Notes: generated by a model not told the origin, from the sequence alone. 64,000 nt of DNA from Theocolax elegans (GCA_026168455.1 CM047431.1:61958910-62022909), one strand, 5' to 3'. Counted from the stretch's first letter, positions 26,745-38,429 are shown. A program made the numbers and translations.

Positions 26745-27903
26745 TTAAATTTAACAAGATTTTGCTTTATGGTAATTTTATTTGTATAAGTAAATTTTAT
26801 ACGTAAGTTATAAATACAGCATCGTATTTTAAGCCACAGAAATTTATCATTGCATAGTACTACTTTTTTACAAAATTTAATAGTTACATTTTTGAAGCTT
26901 TTTGGATAATTTTTAGGCGTGATTAAAGCGTTGTTAAAAGTCCTTCCGTTGCTTAAGAAATCATGAAAAATGCAAAAAATTAAAATTTAAGTTGGATGAT
27001 TTTACTAAGTAAAACCCCGATATACAAATTGAATTTGCCCCTACTACCTTCGACATAATATAAATGAAGTTTCCTCAAAATTTGGTAGTAAAATTTTTTG
27101 GTAGACCGGAGTTTGAGTGGTCCAAATATTGGTAAAAAACGCGTTTTTTGCGTTTTCGTACAACTTTGAAATGCCATAACTTTGGCCCTAATTAATATTT
27201 TTAAGCTCTCAAAAAATGAAAAGAAGGGTTATTTCAATACGAATCTAACCGCGTTGGGATTTTTTAAAAATATTAAAAATTGTCAATTTGGTATCATTTA
27301 TAAAAAGTGCAAAATCCAAAAAAAACAGTGCTTACATTTGTCTTTGTCAAAATTGTCGGTTTGTAAAAAACCTAATGCTATATAGCTAGATTCAAAGTTT
27401 ATAGTAATACAAAGAATTTGCGCTGGACTGGATAAAAAAAAATTAATTTATCAAATTTTGGTGGTACTTTGAAAAATGTCAAAAAAGTGACGAAAAATAG
27501 CCACCTTTATGACTTCAATAGTGATTATCTCGACTGCAAATTCATTTAGAGGGCTGAAATTTTGGCAAACTTACTTTTTTTTGAAGTATAAGAACATACT
27601 AAATTTGCAGCAAAATCGGTTGACGCCCCCCGACCAAGATTTCGTGAATTTCACAGGAATGACCCATATACATTATATATAGGTGTAAGGAATTCAATTT
27701 TACGAATCTCTTAGGTAAATAATAACTATTATACATGTTTTTTTTTAAATTAATGGAAATTATGCTTTATTAATTACAACGTAATGTATATCTTACACAA
27801 TTGAGCTCAAATTTCGTTAGTGTACACGTACCTATAGATAAATTGTAATAGTTGTGTATATTGATAAATGCAAACAACTCTTCGTTCTTATCTGTTGCAA
27901 GTA

Positions 27904-30900
27904 TCAACCGATAACGCAGCGTCCTTTGTTAGCTTGCAGGTAACCTCTCTGAAAGGTAAAATAAACCGTATTAACAATCGATAGAAAAGTATAAAATTTT
28001 TGGAAATTGTGTATAAAGAGCACGTTAAGAGTCATGGAATAATTAATCAACCTGCAGACTACCAGAGCTATCCCGATCGAAATCGCTTCGAAGTGAAGCT
28101 ATGTTATTAGTCCTTTAGGTTCTTAGGGAAAATTTGTTCAACGTATGATTTTAGCCCATTCACAAAACCTGGACGCCTGCAAGTTCAAAGCGTGCTTTGT
28201 ATGTATTCATTTTTCCAAAATTAAGAAGATTAATACGGTAAATAATTTTATAAATTATATATAACACTCTATATAACGTATTATTATTAATTTATGTTGT
28301 AAACATGTCCATTAACAAATTAACGGTCAACCGGACATTTTACAGTCGATCGGTTTATCATCTGTAAAATACGTAAAACTAATTGAATATTATAAAAGGA
28401 AAATATATATTCTTAAATAAAAAGACCCGCTTTTTTCAAATCGGAGATCAGATTTGACAAATTTTTCGCTAGAAATGAAATATTATTTAGAAGGTTATAT
28501 CTAAGAATATATTTTTCAAATTTGACCATCAATTTGGAAAAATGATTTGGTTTATAATATTTAATTTGCTTTACGTCTTTTACAAGATGAAACATCAATC
28601 AACTGTGAAATGTCCGCTTGATGGGTTAATTCAGTAGAGCAATTATTTTGAAAATTTTGTATACTGACACATTTCACGTAGAAGTTAAAATATATTTGCA
28701 ATGTTATATTATAAAGATCGATTAATAAATATTCAATTTGAACTTGAAAGAACGTTATCCACATTTTGACATATTAATTACTCTACTTGCATTTTAGATA
28801 ATAATTAAAATTTTAATAATGTCGATGGCGCAAGAAAAAAAAATGATATTTACTATATCATATATATTACGAGTTGAAAGTTACGAATTCTGTTTGTTCA
28901 TGCCAAAACTGTTGTATAGTTCAAATAGTAAATATAATAGTTATTTATATGTAGCAAGGGGATAAAATAGACGTCTATTCCCGTGACTGAAAGTTGCTGC
29001 AGTAATTCATCCAAAAGAATAAATCGCCTTTTACTCCAAAAAAAAAGAACATTTTTCACCCAACTCGTCCACAAATTTTAGTCCTTCGTTTGAAGTCAAT
29101 TAAACGGACTTTTCGGATGGTTTGGGTAAATATTTAATGTAAAGTAGTAGAAATATGAATAAAACTTACACCACAGTTGACGAGAGCCTTTGAATTCTTC
29201 CAATGCTGCTTGCAATGGTGGGCGGCTTCTTTGAGGCAGTGTTTCGCAGCCCATTTGAACGCTTGCATGAGTATACGCACTGCTATAGCGAGTGCCTGAA
29301 ACACGTATACGTGTAACTCTTTTTTAGAATATACGATATGACAAAGTAATGAATTATAAATTGTTTTTTAAATTAAATGTAAACTTTGTAGAAACTCTAG
29401 ATCCAAGTAAATTATATATTTAAGGGGATGTCGGACTCAGAAAATGGCCATTTTAAACTTTTTTTTATAAACAAATGAATAGTTTTAAAAAAACCCTGAT
29501 TGTAAGGTCCTTAGGCATTTTTATTTAAATAATATACCCAATTTTTCTTTTATTTTTAAATTCATAATTTGAATGCGATGTTTGGGTTGAAAGTTTATGC
29601 CCCTTTTGACGAATAATTATTACAGACCTAAAATTATTTACTCAATCATTACTCAAAAAAATGAAAACATCAAGCCTTTCCTCATGTTTTAAGCTACCCG
29701 TACGAATTTTGTTCAGATTTTTAATTGAATATTTTAGATATAATTTTTGGGTTGAAAGGTGCAGATTCCTGTAATTTGGGTCGAACATCTTGTTAAATAT
29801 ATAATTTTAATATTTAACGGGATGTCGGACCCAAGTTACAGGGATCTACACCTTTCAACATAATAATTATGTTGGAAATATTGAATTAAAAATCTGACAA
29901 CATTTATATCGGTAGTTTAAAACAAAAGAGAGAGCATAGCGTTCAGGATTTTTTCAAAATTTTATTCTTTTGTTTATAAAAAATTATTAAAAATGACCAT
30001 TTTCTGAGTCCGACAGCCCCTTAATATTTATATAGGCGAGATAATTGTCCTATTTATAATGACACATAAAATATATATTTTAAAATATAAATTTTTATGT
30101 TTTAAAAGTAAAAAGTGAATTGGATTATTATAGAAATAAAGAATTGATTGAAGGGTTTAAGAAACAGAATAAAAATATACGTAGTATACTTTTTTAGTTA
30201 CAATATATCCGTGTATAACATTATTAAAAGTAAATTATCGTCGTTCTTTGCGTTTTAATTGTTACTTTTATTCATCAACTATATAAATAAATGAAAATAT
30301 ACGTGTGGTCAAGAAGTCACATTGTATTGGCGATATTACATTAAAAAGAAAAAAAAAAGATTAATTTTACTATAAATTTACCAGAAAATATAGTACAATA
30401 GCTATGCTGCAATATTTTATGGTAAAACTATTTATAAAAATTGCAAGTACCATTTACAAAAAAAAGAAAATTGTAATTTAACTATATATTTAAAAATTTG
30501 TATTTATTAAAATTTACTATATATTATATATTTTTACTAGATAAATAATACTACAAATGCATCATAATTTTTAGATTTACTATAGTTTATAATAAATTAG
30601 ACTTATTAATCGATTAAAAAATATACTTAAAATACGTTTCTAATTACTTTTTATAGCGAAAAAATGTATTTCCGATCGTTTTTTATCAAAAAAAATTTTA
30701 TTCATCAATTTGTTTCACGATTACACAATATAATTTCAACTTGCTTTAATTGTACAGTCCAATAACCCAACCATCCATAAACCTTTTTATCGAGCTGAAC
30801 TTGCTTTTTGGTTAAACGATTGTTAAAGAATTGACAATTTTAAATCGTTATTCAGGGCCAGAGTCCATTAATGTTATTATAAGAGACCCGGCCGTGAATA

Positions 30901-33900
30901 ACGATTTGAAGTTTGTCAATACTTTGATAATCGTTTAACCTAAAAGGTTAGTTGAGGACCACTGTGTCCGTTTTTAATATGTGTTGTTTTTAATAAGGTG
31001 GAATAAAAATAATTTTTTTATTAGAAAACGATCGGAGATACATTTCTCCGCTAACGAAAGTGATTAGAAACTTATTTGATGCATGTGTAATCGATTGTGT
31101 TGAAAAACATGATTTTTTGGAGGATCATATTCCGAACAAGTACCATAGGGGATAATATTCGTGGAAATATAATATCTTTATTTATCATTGAATCCGATAA
31201 TTCTTTTTCAATATATATAGTTAATTGTAAATTCATTGTACTACATATATAATCAAACATTTCAATTAAACATAATTTAAAACATAGTATATTTAACAAT
31301 TCTGCAATAATCGAGGGGCGCGTGTCGCGCACCCGAGGCAAGTATGGGTACGCGGCACCAGCCTTATATACAGCTAAAACGAACTTCCGGTTTTTACTTT
31401 TATTTATTTATACTATAACAAAATTTTAATTGTAAACATTTAAAAAAAATATGGTGTTATATTATATATCTGAATAGTAAATTTAAGTATGCAATTATAA
31501 GTAATTTAGCTATAGTATAGTGAAATCAATAAAATAATCAAGTTGTTTTAATTATATTATACTTTACTATATTTTTTTGGAAATATTGCTGTGCAGTATA
31601 AACATATATGTAAAATATACGCGCTTTGTAAACATATGTTAAATAACTTGTACAATTGTCAGATTCTAATAAATATAATGGAATTGAATTACACGATATA
31701 GGTAAAAACGCATACAAGAAAAAAAGGTTTTACTAAAAATGAAAATGTTGAGCGGCAATTAACCCATTAACGACCAAAGACGTCATTTTCTGGACCTATA
31801 TTTGATTGCAAAATACATTTGTAAAACGGATCAGTGAATTGATCCAAGATACCGTCCCTTATGTTTTTGAGTATGCTAAATCCGAAACCGGGCCAAAAAT
31901 TAAAAAATTTTGTTTACAAAAATAAATATGGCGGATAGTTTATAAAAAATTAGTGAAATCAAAAAAAATTTTTTTTCATGAATTTTTTTCCACTTTTCGA
32001 GAAAAATTAATAAACATAGTACGATTGCTTTTCACTCGTTTCAACTTTTAGAATTGTACAATATAATTTCTCGAAATCTATGGACTTTAGGAAAATTTTT
32101 ATAACAACAAAAAAGTCTTAAAATTAGTCAAAGAAAACGCTCAAATTTTTTCAGATTTTTTTTTTAAATTTTTTGGAAATTTAAAATTTGTGATTTTTTG
32201 AAAAATTAAAAAATTTTTCCAAAAAATCTGTAAAAATTTGAGAGTATTCCTTGGCAAATTATATGACATTTTTGTTTTATAAAACTTTTTTCTAAACCTC
32301 ATAGTTTAACAGAAAAAAATAATATCGAGAAAAGGATTTTTTTAACAGATTTGTGCATTTTATCCGCCATTTTGAAGAACAATATTCAAATATAAATTTT
32401 TCCTGTTAAAGTTCAACTATTTTGTGCACTCATGGTTGAAGACAGATTTCGATATTGATGGATTTTACACTGGAAAAAAATTCAAGAAAAAAATTTTTTT
32501 TTTAATTTCACTAATTTTTTATAAACTATCCGCCATATTTATTTTTCTAAACAAAATTTTTTAATTTTGGGCCTGATTTCGGATTTACATACTCAAAAAC
32601 ATAAGGGACGGTATCTTGGATCACTTCACTGTTCCGTTTTACAAATGAGAATTTTGCGGTCAAATATAGGTCCAGAAAATGACGTCTTTGGTCGTTAATG
32701 GGTTAAGTAGTGGACAGAAATGAGAAAAAAAATTATTTTTTATAGAAACAAAATACCAAATACATGTAGCAAGAATAAGCAATTTGCAGTTAAATTGTTC
32801 CTATATGTAATAAAAATGATCATTTTCATTATTTCTGCAAACTCTATCTCTCGGTTACTCAATAACATTATCATTTTTATACAATTCGCATTCATCTGTA
32901 TGTTTACTTAATCTAGGCGCCAGGAGGGTTTTTGTGGCCGATGGAGGTTCATGGCTTCACCCAAGTTTTCCCACCTATTTTAGCCTACTAAACACGAATT
33001 TCTAGGGTGGTAAGTTGGAAAATGCTTCGAAAATTTGTTATGAGAATTAGCACCCTTCATTTTTTTAATTTGATATATTTTTCGATCTTGAGGGTCAATG
33101 CAGGTGTTTAGGTTTTTAAATAAATAAAAACACTTATATAATGCTAATAAGCAACGTTTCGTCCGCTTAGGTTTGCGGACCTCATCAGGCAATGCTATTT
33201 ATTCAACACAGAAAATAAATTTTACATTTTTAAACATATTAGATTTAAAAGAACAACAAAATTATAACTTTAAATTACCATGCGTATCACCAACGTTTCA
33301 CTTCATGCTTATACTTAAGCGCTACTGAACAGACATTTATAAACGGTCAACAAACTTTATATCAAAGATATACCAATAACTGATTTTAATACCATTTATA
33401 ATACTAAGAAGTTAATAAAATTTATATCAGGTTAATAAATGTTTCTATATAAACGGCTCAAATATTGTGTATCTTCCTTTCTATTTATTGTAAAATTGTT
33501 ATTATTAATGTGAATCATTTCGGAAATAATTCTTTTCTTATAAAGTGGTTCTTTATCCAAAATTTTAGTATTTTGCCAGTCAAATTCGTGTTCATAATTA
33601 TCCATGTGTAGCGATATTACAGATTCTGAGTTTTTTTTTTATTTTTATGTTCGTTAATCCTTTCCTTTAGACTACGTTTAGTTTCTCCTACATAACAAGC
33701 AGAACAATCCTTACAATTAATTTTATAAACTACACCAGTAACATTCCATTTTTCTGTAAAATCCTTACCCAACACAATTATATTATTTAATTTGTTGTTC
33801 ATCATTGGAACAGTCGAGAAGTTATATTTTTTTAACATCGAAGTACATTTATTGAAAAACTGTTTGTAGTAAGGTAAAGGTAAAATACCAATTGAGTGTT

Positions 33901-36900
33901 TATTCTTTTTTTTTTTTTTTTTTCCCTTAATCACATTTTCCCTTAATCCCACATGAACACAATTAGATTAAGGGAAAAAAAGAATAAACACTCAATTGGT
34001 ATTTTACCTTTACCTTACTACAAACAGTTTTTCAATAAATGTACTTCGATGTTAAAAAAATATAACTTCTCGACTGTTCCAATGATGAACAACAAATTAA
34101 ATAATATAATTGTGTTGGGTAAGGATTTTACAGAAAAATGGAATGTTACTGGTGTAGTTTATAAAATTAATTGTAAGGATTGTTCTGCTTGTTATGTAGG
34201 AGAAACTAAACGTAGTCTAAAGGAAAGGATTAACGAACATAAAAATAAAAAAACTCAGAATCTGTAATATCGCTACACATGGATAATTATGAACACGAAT
34301 TTGACTGGCAAAATACTAAAATTTTGGATAAAGAACCACTTTATAAGAAAAGAATTATTTCCGAAATGATTCACATTAATAATAACAATTTTACAATAAA
34401 TAGAAAGGAAGATACACAATATTTGAGCCGTTTATATAGAAACATTTATTAATCTGTAAAAATTTGAGAGTATTCCTTGGCAAATTATATGACATTTTTG
34501 TTTTATAAAACTTTTTTCTAAACCTCATAGTTTAACAGAAAAAAATAATATCGAGAAAAGGATTTTTTAACAGATTTGTGCATTTTATCCGCCATTTTGA
34601 AGAACAATATTCAAATATAAATTTTTCCTGTTAAAGTTCAACTATTTTGTGCACTCATGGTTGAAGACAGATTTCGATATTGATGGATTTTACACTGGAA
34701 AAAAATTCAAGAAAAAAATTTTTTTTTAATTTCACTAATTTTTATAAACTATCCGCCATATTTATTTTTCTAAACAAAATTTTTTAATTTTGGGCCTGAT
34801 TTCGGATTTACATACTCAAAAACATAAGGGACGGTATCTTGGATCACTTCACTGTTCCGTTTTACAAATGAGAATTTTGCGGTCAAATATAGGTCCAGAA
34901 AATGACGTCTTTGGTCGTTAATGGGTTAAGTAGTGGACAGAAATGAGAAATAAAATTATTTTCTGTGTTGAATAAATAGCATTGCCTGATGAGGTCCGCA
35001 AACCTAAGCGGACGAAACGTTGCTTATTAGCATTATATAAGTGTTTTTATTTATTTAAAAACCTAAACACCTGCTTGACCCTCAGATCGAAAAATATAGC
35101 AAACGAAAAATTTGTTATTGCCGATTTCCCGAAAAAATTCGTAAAAAAATTGTTTATATTCAACCTGTCAATTTGTTTTAGAAATTGTATATACAATTTT
35201 AAAAAAAGTGATTATATTTTTATTATTACATCATTTATTTTTGAAATATCGGACAAACTTAAAAATTCGACTTTTTTGGAATCTGTTCATTTTTACCGAA
35301 AAATGTATGTTTAATGCCCGTTAAATGTTCGTAAGCATTGGAAGCATATTATTTGCTTTGTATTACTTGCAATAAATGAATAATATACCTATGTCAAATT
35401 TCTTTAATTATAAATTAATTAATATTTTTATCGGTCTTACAGTCAATTATATGATATTACATATAATTGACTGTAAGACCGATAAAAATATTAATTAATT
35501 TAGTTATACTACAGTCGACATAAGTAATATTTTATTCTTTAATTATAGTAAACAAATAATAAGTTTATTTAAAATATATGTTTTAATAAATATTAAACAT
35601 TAAAAACATTTTTACAAGTGTCATTGCGGTGACAGAAACATATGTTTAAATAAATTAGAATTTAATCAATGACTTATTTGTTTATTATAATTAAAGAAAT
35701 TTGATATATATTATTCATTTATTGTGAGTAATAAAAAGTAAAAAATATGCTTCCAAAGTTTACGAACATTTAACGGGAATTTAATATGCGTTTTTCGGTA
35801 AAAAAATGAACAGATTTCCAATAAAGTCGAATTTTTAAAGTTTGTCGATATTTCAAAATAAATTATCCAATAATAAAAATATGATCACTTTTTCTTAAAA
35901 TTGTATATACAATTTTAAAAAAAAGTGATTATATTTTTATTATTACATCATTTATTTTTGAAATATCGACAAACTTTAAAAATTCGACTTTTTTGGAAAT
36001 CTGTTCATTTTTTACCGAAAAATGTATGTTTAATGCCCGTTAAATGTTCGTAAGCATTGGAAGCATATTATTTGCTTTGTATTACTTGCAATAAATGAAT
36101 AATATACCTATGTCAAATTTCTTTAATTATAAATTAATTAATATTTTTATCGGTCTTACAGTCAATTATATGATATTACATATAATTGACTGTAAGACCG
36201 ATAAAAATATTAATTAATTTAGTTATACTACAGTCGACATAAGTAATATTTTATTCTTTAATTATAGTAAACAAATAATAAGTTTATTTAAAATATATAT
36301 GTTTTAATAAATATTAAACATTAAAAACATTTTTACAAGTGTCATTGCGGTGACAGAAACATATGTTTAAATAAATTAGAATTTAATCAATGACTTATTT
36401 GTTTATTATAATTAAAGAAATTTGATATATATTATTCATTTATTGTGAGTAATAAAAAGTAAAAAATATGCTTCCAAAGTTTACGAACATTTAACGGGAA
36501 TTTAATATGCGTTTTTCGGTAAAAAAATGAACAGATTTCCAATAAAGTCGAATTTTTAAAGTTTGTCGATATTTCAAAAATAAATTATCCAATAATAAAA
36601 AATATGATCACTTTTTCTTAAAATTGTATATACAATTCTAGAACAAAATTGGTAGGTTGAATATAACAATTTTTTTACGAATTTTCCGGGAAATCGGCAA
36701 TAACAAATTTTCCAAGTATTTTCCAACTTATCACCCTAGAAATTCGTGTTCAGTAGACTAAAATAGGTAGGAAAACTTGGGTGAAGCCATGAACCTCCAT
36801 CGGCCACAAAAACCCTCCTGGCGCCTAGACTAACTGTGTATTGCACATATAACATCGCCGGAGCAGAAAATTCGTTAAAAAATTGATCAAAGTTTGATAT

Positions 36901-38273
36901 ACATATATATTATCAATTGATGATATATTATATTTATATATATATATATATACCAAAAAATTGCAAGTTGTATACGTTATTGTGCCACTGTGCAAAAACA
37001 ATGTCTGAATATTTTATTATTTTCTATAGAATGTAATTTGTACATGCGTGAATACACAACACAACTTTAAATCAGTTTGGTGTAAATTGCATTAAAAACC
37101 TAGTTTTTGAAAATTAAATAAATATAATCTCTAATGTTCTCTTTTAAGCATGGTGTCGATATGGAGCAACGTGTGATTCGAATCCTCAATATTTTCCTAA
37201 ATAATATTCGGACAAGTAAAATATTGCAAAAACTTAAACATTTAGATGGAAAATATTTCAAACAAACGTAAAATTTTTATATCGAGCTATAAATAAAGTT
37301 AAAATCGGCCGGTCGGGAAAGTTAAGCAGCGCCGAGCGCGGTTACTATTTGGATGGGTGACCGTTCTCGGACTTAGCTTAAATGATCGGTTAGGTGTTTT
37401 TTCACATTCCACAACGTGAGCGGGAGGTGTGAGGCATTCGGTTTCGGTGTTAAACTCTACGCAATGTGACCTTGCCACCCAAACAGAATTGTTCTCGAAT
37501 ACACCGCCCTTCTCGGAGGAGGTTTTCCTAAATGGCATTTATCCCAACGGGTTTGGCCACAGGTTTTCCCTCTCTCCACGGGCATAACCCCGGGCGAATG
37601 CGAGAAGGTGGGGTAACGGGGGGACAATTGGAAAGAAAAAACAAAAACAGGAATAAATAAAGGTGTAGCGAATACGTACGTAAAAACCCGAGAAGGGTAT
37701 ACGTGGAACCTACCAAATAATAATAAAAAAAATATATATTATTAAATTCTCTTATAACATCATGCGTTAAAGTTTGATTTACTTAGGTTTTTCTGGTCTA
37801 TAATATTTTAAATATGTTGAATACAACGGAGGTTCAAATCGTAGATTTAAAATATATTTATATATTTTTTATTAATCTATATTTCACACGTTATAAAAGT
37901 ACATGTTTTTTAAAGTAATTCTTTTAAGTTTATCTATGTACAGATTTCTAATTAACATTTACCAAGTTTGGAATACTCTATCGTTGGACACTGTGAATAT
38001 ACGCAACTATATATTATATGTTGATATTAAGTCCGCGTGACAAATAAGTAAATAAAGTATATAATCTGATAAATTTCTCGTATAGAAATGAAACTCGTAA
38101 GAAAATCGTAAAAATACAATTTAAATGAATAATAAACTTACAGGATTACGTGGTTCCACATCACCTAACGATTGATCCTCGTCGATTTGTATTTCGGGTT
38201 CCTCGGCCGCGACACTGATGAAAACAACAGCGATTGCCAAGATGGCAATAAAAGTGAAAAAACGAGGAATCAT
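27904..38273 (-). CDS. Gene B: secreted cationic four-cysteine peptide precursor (100 aa) with an 8.8-kb first intron
   Basis: Exons on the minus strand: 38273-38142 (44 codons), 29295-29170 (42 codons), 27948-27904 (14 codons plus stop). All introns are phase 0 with GTAAGT or GTAAGTT donors and CAG acceptors. The signal peptide is residues 1 to about 23, followed by an acidic propeptide ending VEPRNP. The mature part begins ALAIAVRILMQAFKWAAKHC, has net charge near +9, and keeps C-x7-C-x12-C-x11-C and the NKGRC tail. It departs from all paralogues at one motif: WKNS instead of WKNP. Intron 1 is inflated by at least four mobile elements (29424, 31763, 32916 and the 5S-derived repeat at 37305). 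Closest relatives are genes C and E. Function is unproven; antimicrobial or venom-type peptide is inferred. Confidence 0.82.
29424..30020. mobile_element. TTAA-flanked MITE (597 bp), reference copy of the 'GGGGATGTCGGAC' family
   Basis: Starts GGGGATGTCGGACTCAGAAA and ends TTTCTGAGTCCGACAGCCCC, with TTAA at 29420-29423 and 30021-30024. A second, internal inverted motif (cgggatgtcggaccc near 29818) suggests a fold-back origin. Located in intron 1 of gene B. Confidence 0.85.
31763..32702. mobile_element. TTAA-flanked fold-back MITE (940 bp)
   Basis: Starts CCCATTAACGACCAAAGACG and ends CGTCTTTGGTCGTTAATGGG. TTAA is on both sides (31759-31762, 32703-32706). Inverted-repeat similarity continues far inward (for example 'cggatagtttataaaaaatt' and its inverse). 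In intron 1 of gene B. Its right half plus flank is copied again at 34452-34963. Confidence 0.88.
33152..33195 (-). ncRNA. Hammerhead-ribozyme motif of the left PLE copy
   Basis: On the minus strand: CTGATGA core (33188-33182), a 6-bp stem II GTCCGC/GCGGAC with an 8-nt loop, then GAAA (33160-33157). Hammerhead motifs are known in Penelope-like element pLTRs. Stems I and III are too short to assign with confidence. Confidence 0.68.
33617..33952 (-). pseudogene. PLE GIY-YIG endonuclease fragment, left copy
   Basis: C-terminal part of a Penelope-like polyprotein. VVYKINCKDCSACYVGET, followed by KRSLKERINEHK, is the Cys-containing GIY-YIG signature of this retroelement class. The frame is 5'-truncated (no reverse transcriptase) and breaks in an A-run near 33640. 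The expected C-terminus (a DNYEHEFDWQNTKIL-like stretch) lies in another frame at about 33430-33610. Confidence 0.78.
33953..34450 (+). pseudogene. PLE GIY-YIG endonuclease fragment, right copy
   Basis: Mirror image of the left copy, on the plus strand. It has the same YVGETKRSLKERINEHK motif, then a frameshift in the A-run near 34250 (stop at 34265-34267). The C-terminal coding sequence resumes in another frame to a TAA near 34450. Right after that point the PLE sequence is replaced by foreign DNA (34452-34963). Confidence 0.76.
34452..34963 (+). repeat. Direct copy of 32209-32745 (MITE right half plus flank) inserted within the PLE
   Basis: The sequence from 'aatctgtaaaaatttgagag' to 'gtagtggacagaaatgagaaa' repeats 32223-32730, including the unique DNA just right of the MITE at 31763-32702. 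It replaces about 220 bp of PLE sequence present in the left copy (about 33215-33440). Confidence 0.82.
34979..35022 (+). ncRNA. Hammerhead-ribozyme motif of the right PLE copy
   Basis: CTGATGA at 34986-34992, stem II 34994-34999 paired with 35008-35013 (6 bp, perfect), and GAAA at 35014-35017. Identical core to the left copy. Confidence 0.7.
35196..36640. repeat. Tandem duplication (about 719 bp) of a palindromic segment
   Basis: Sequences such as 'gtgattatatttttattatt' (35209 and 35927) and 'gactgtaagaccgataaaaa' (about 35466 and 36185) recur about 719 bp apart. Each unit is itself a fold-back centred on 'caattatatgatattacatataattg'. Confidence 0.8.
37305..37735 (+). mobile_element. 5S rRNA-derived repeat (SINE3-like candidate)
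   Basis: The head at about 37308-37372 matches the 5S rRNA internal promoter region: GGGAAAGTTAAGCAGCGCCG, the GCGCGGTTACTATTTGGATG block and GGGTGACCG. An unrelated GC-richer body (37380-37690) and an A-rich tail (about 37715-37735) follow. The 5' third of a true 5S gene is missing and the tail is not 5S, so this is not a functional 5S gene. Located in intron 1 of gene B. Confidence 0.65.
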
Positions 38274-38352
38274 TTTACTCGATATAAGTATATGTAACTA
38301 ACTGATCGATTGGTACACTTGTTGTGCATCTCCTCCCTAACGTATACAGTGC

Positions 38353-38359
38353 TTATATA
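38353..38359 (-). promoter_or_regulatory. TATA box of gene B
   Basis: TATATAA on the minus strand, 80 bp upstream of the gene B start codon. Confidence 0.55.
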
Positions 38360-38429
38360 GTTCAAGATTTTTCATTAATTTTCCATTATATGTGACACTT
38401 AAGGATAATTATCGTTAATTTTATCAGTT

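Larger units (their letters stand above)
21541..27665 (-). mobile_element. 6.1-kb DNA transposon with about 1-kb terminal inverted repeats
   Basis: Both ends read GGGTCATTCCTGTGAAATTC inward. The inverted repeats stay nearly identical for roughly 1 kb (left 21541 to about 22590; right about 25940 to 27665, excluding a 697-bp insertion at 26048-26744). The flanks are TA-rich on both sides, so the target duplication cannot be read with certainty. Between the repeats a four-exon transposase gene is encoded on the minus strand. The high identity of the two arms and the open reading frame suggest recent activity. The element separates peptide genes A and B. Confidence 0.9.
33042..35104. mobile_element. 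Penelope-like retroelement (PLE) insertion, 5'-truncated, as an inverted pair
   Basis: Two copies of a PLE 3' part lie head to head: minus strand about 33042-33950, plus strand about 33960-35104. They meet at an inverted 'cccttaatc/gattaaggg' joint. Both encode the C-terminal GIY-YIG-type endonuclease region and end in a hammerhead-ribozyme motif. The pair is flanked by a near-direct repeat GAAAATTTGTTAT (33029-33041 and 35105-35118), the size expected of a PLE target duplication. No reverse transcriptase domain remains. Confidence 0.8.
32916..36825. mobile_element. TA-flanked fold-back transposon, interrupted and internally duplicated
   Basis: Ends are GGCGCCAGGAGGGTTTTTGT and its exact inverse, with TA on both sides (32914-32915, 36826-36827). 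The left arm is broken at 33041 by a retroelement insertion and resumes at about 35105. The inner part (about 35196-36640) is a palindrome centred near 35455, followed by a direct tandem copy about 719 bp later. No transposase frame is seen, so it is non-autonomous. Confidence 0.82.

Noticed and set aside
22029..27385. Identical 65- and 67-codon ORFs at 22029-22226 / 26980-27177 and 21821-22024 / 27182-27385
   Set aside because: They lie in the two inverted repeats of the 6.1-kb transposon and are the same sequence read on opposite strands; no start context or similarity to a protein.
37308..37372. Functional 5S rRNA gene
   Set aside because: Only the 3' two thirds of the 5S promoter region is present and the downstream sequence is unrelated.
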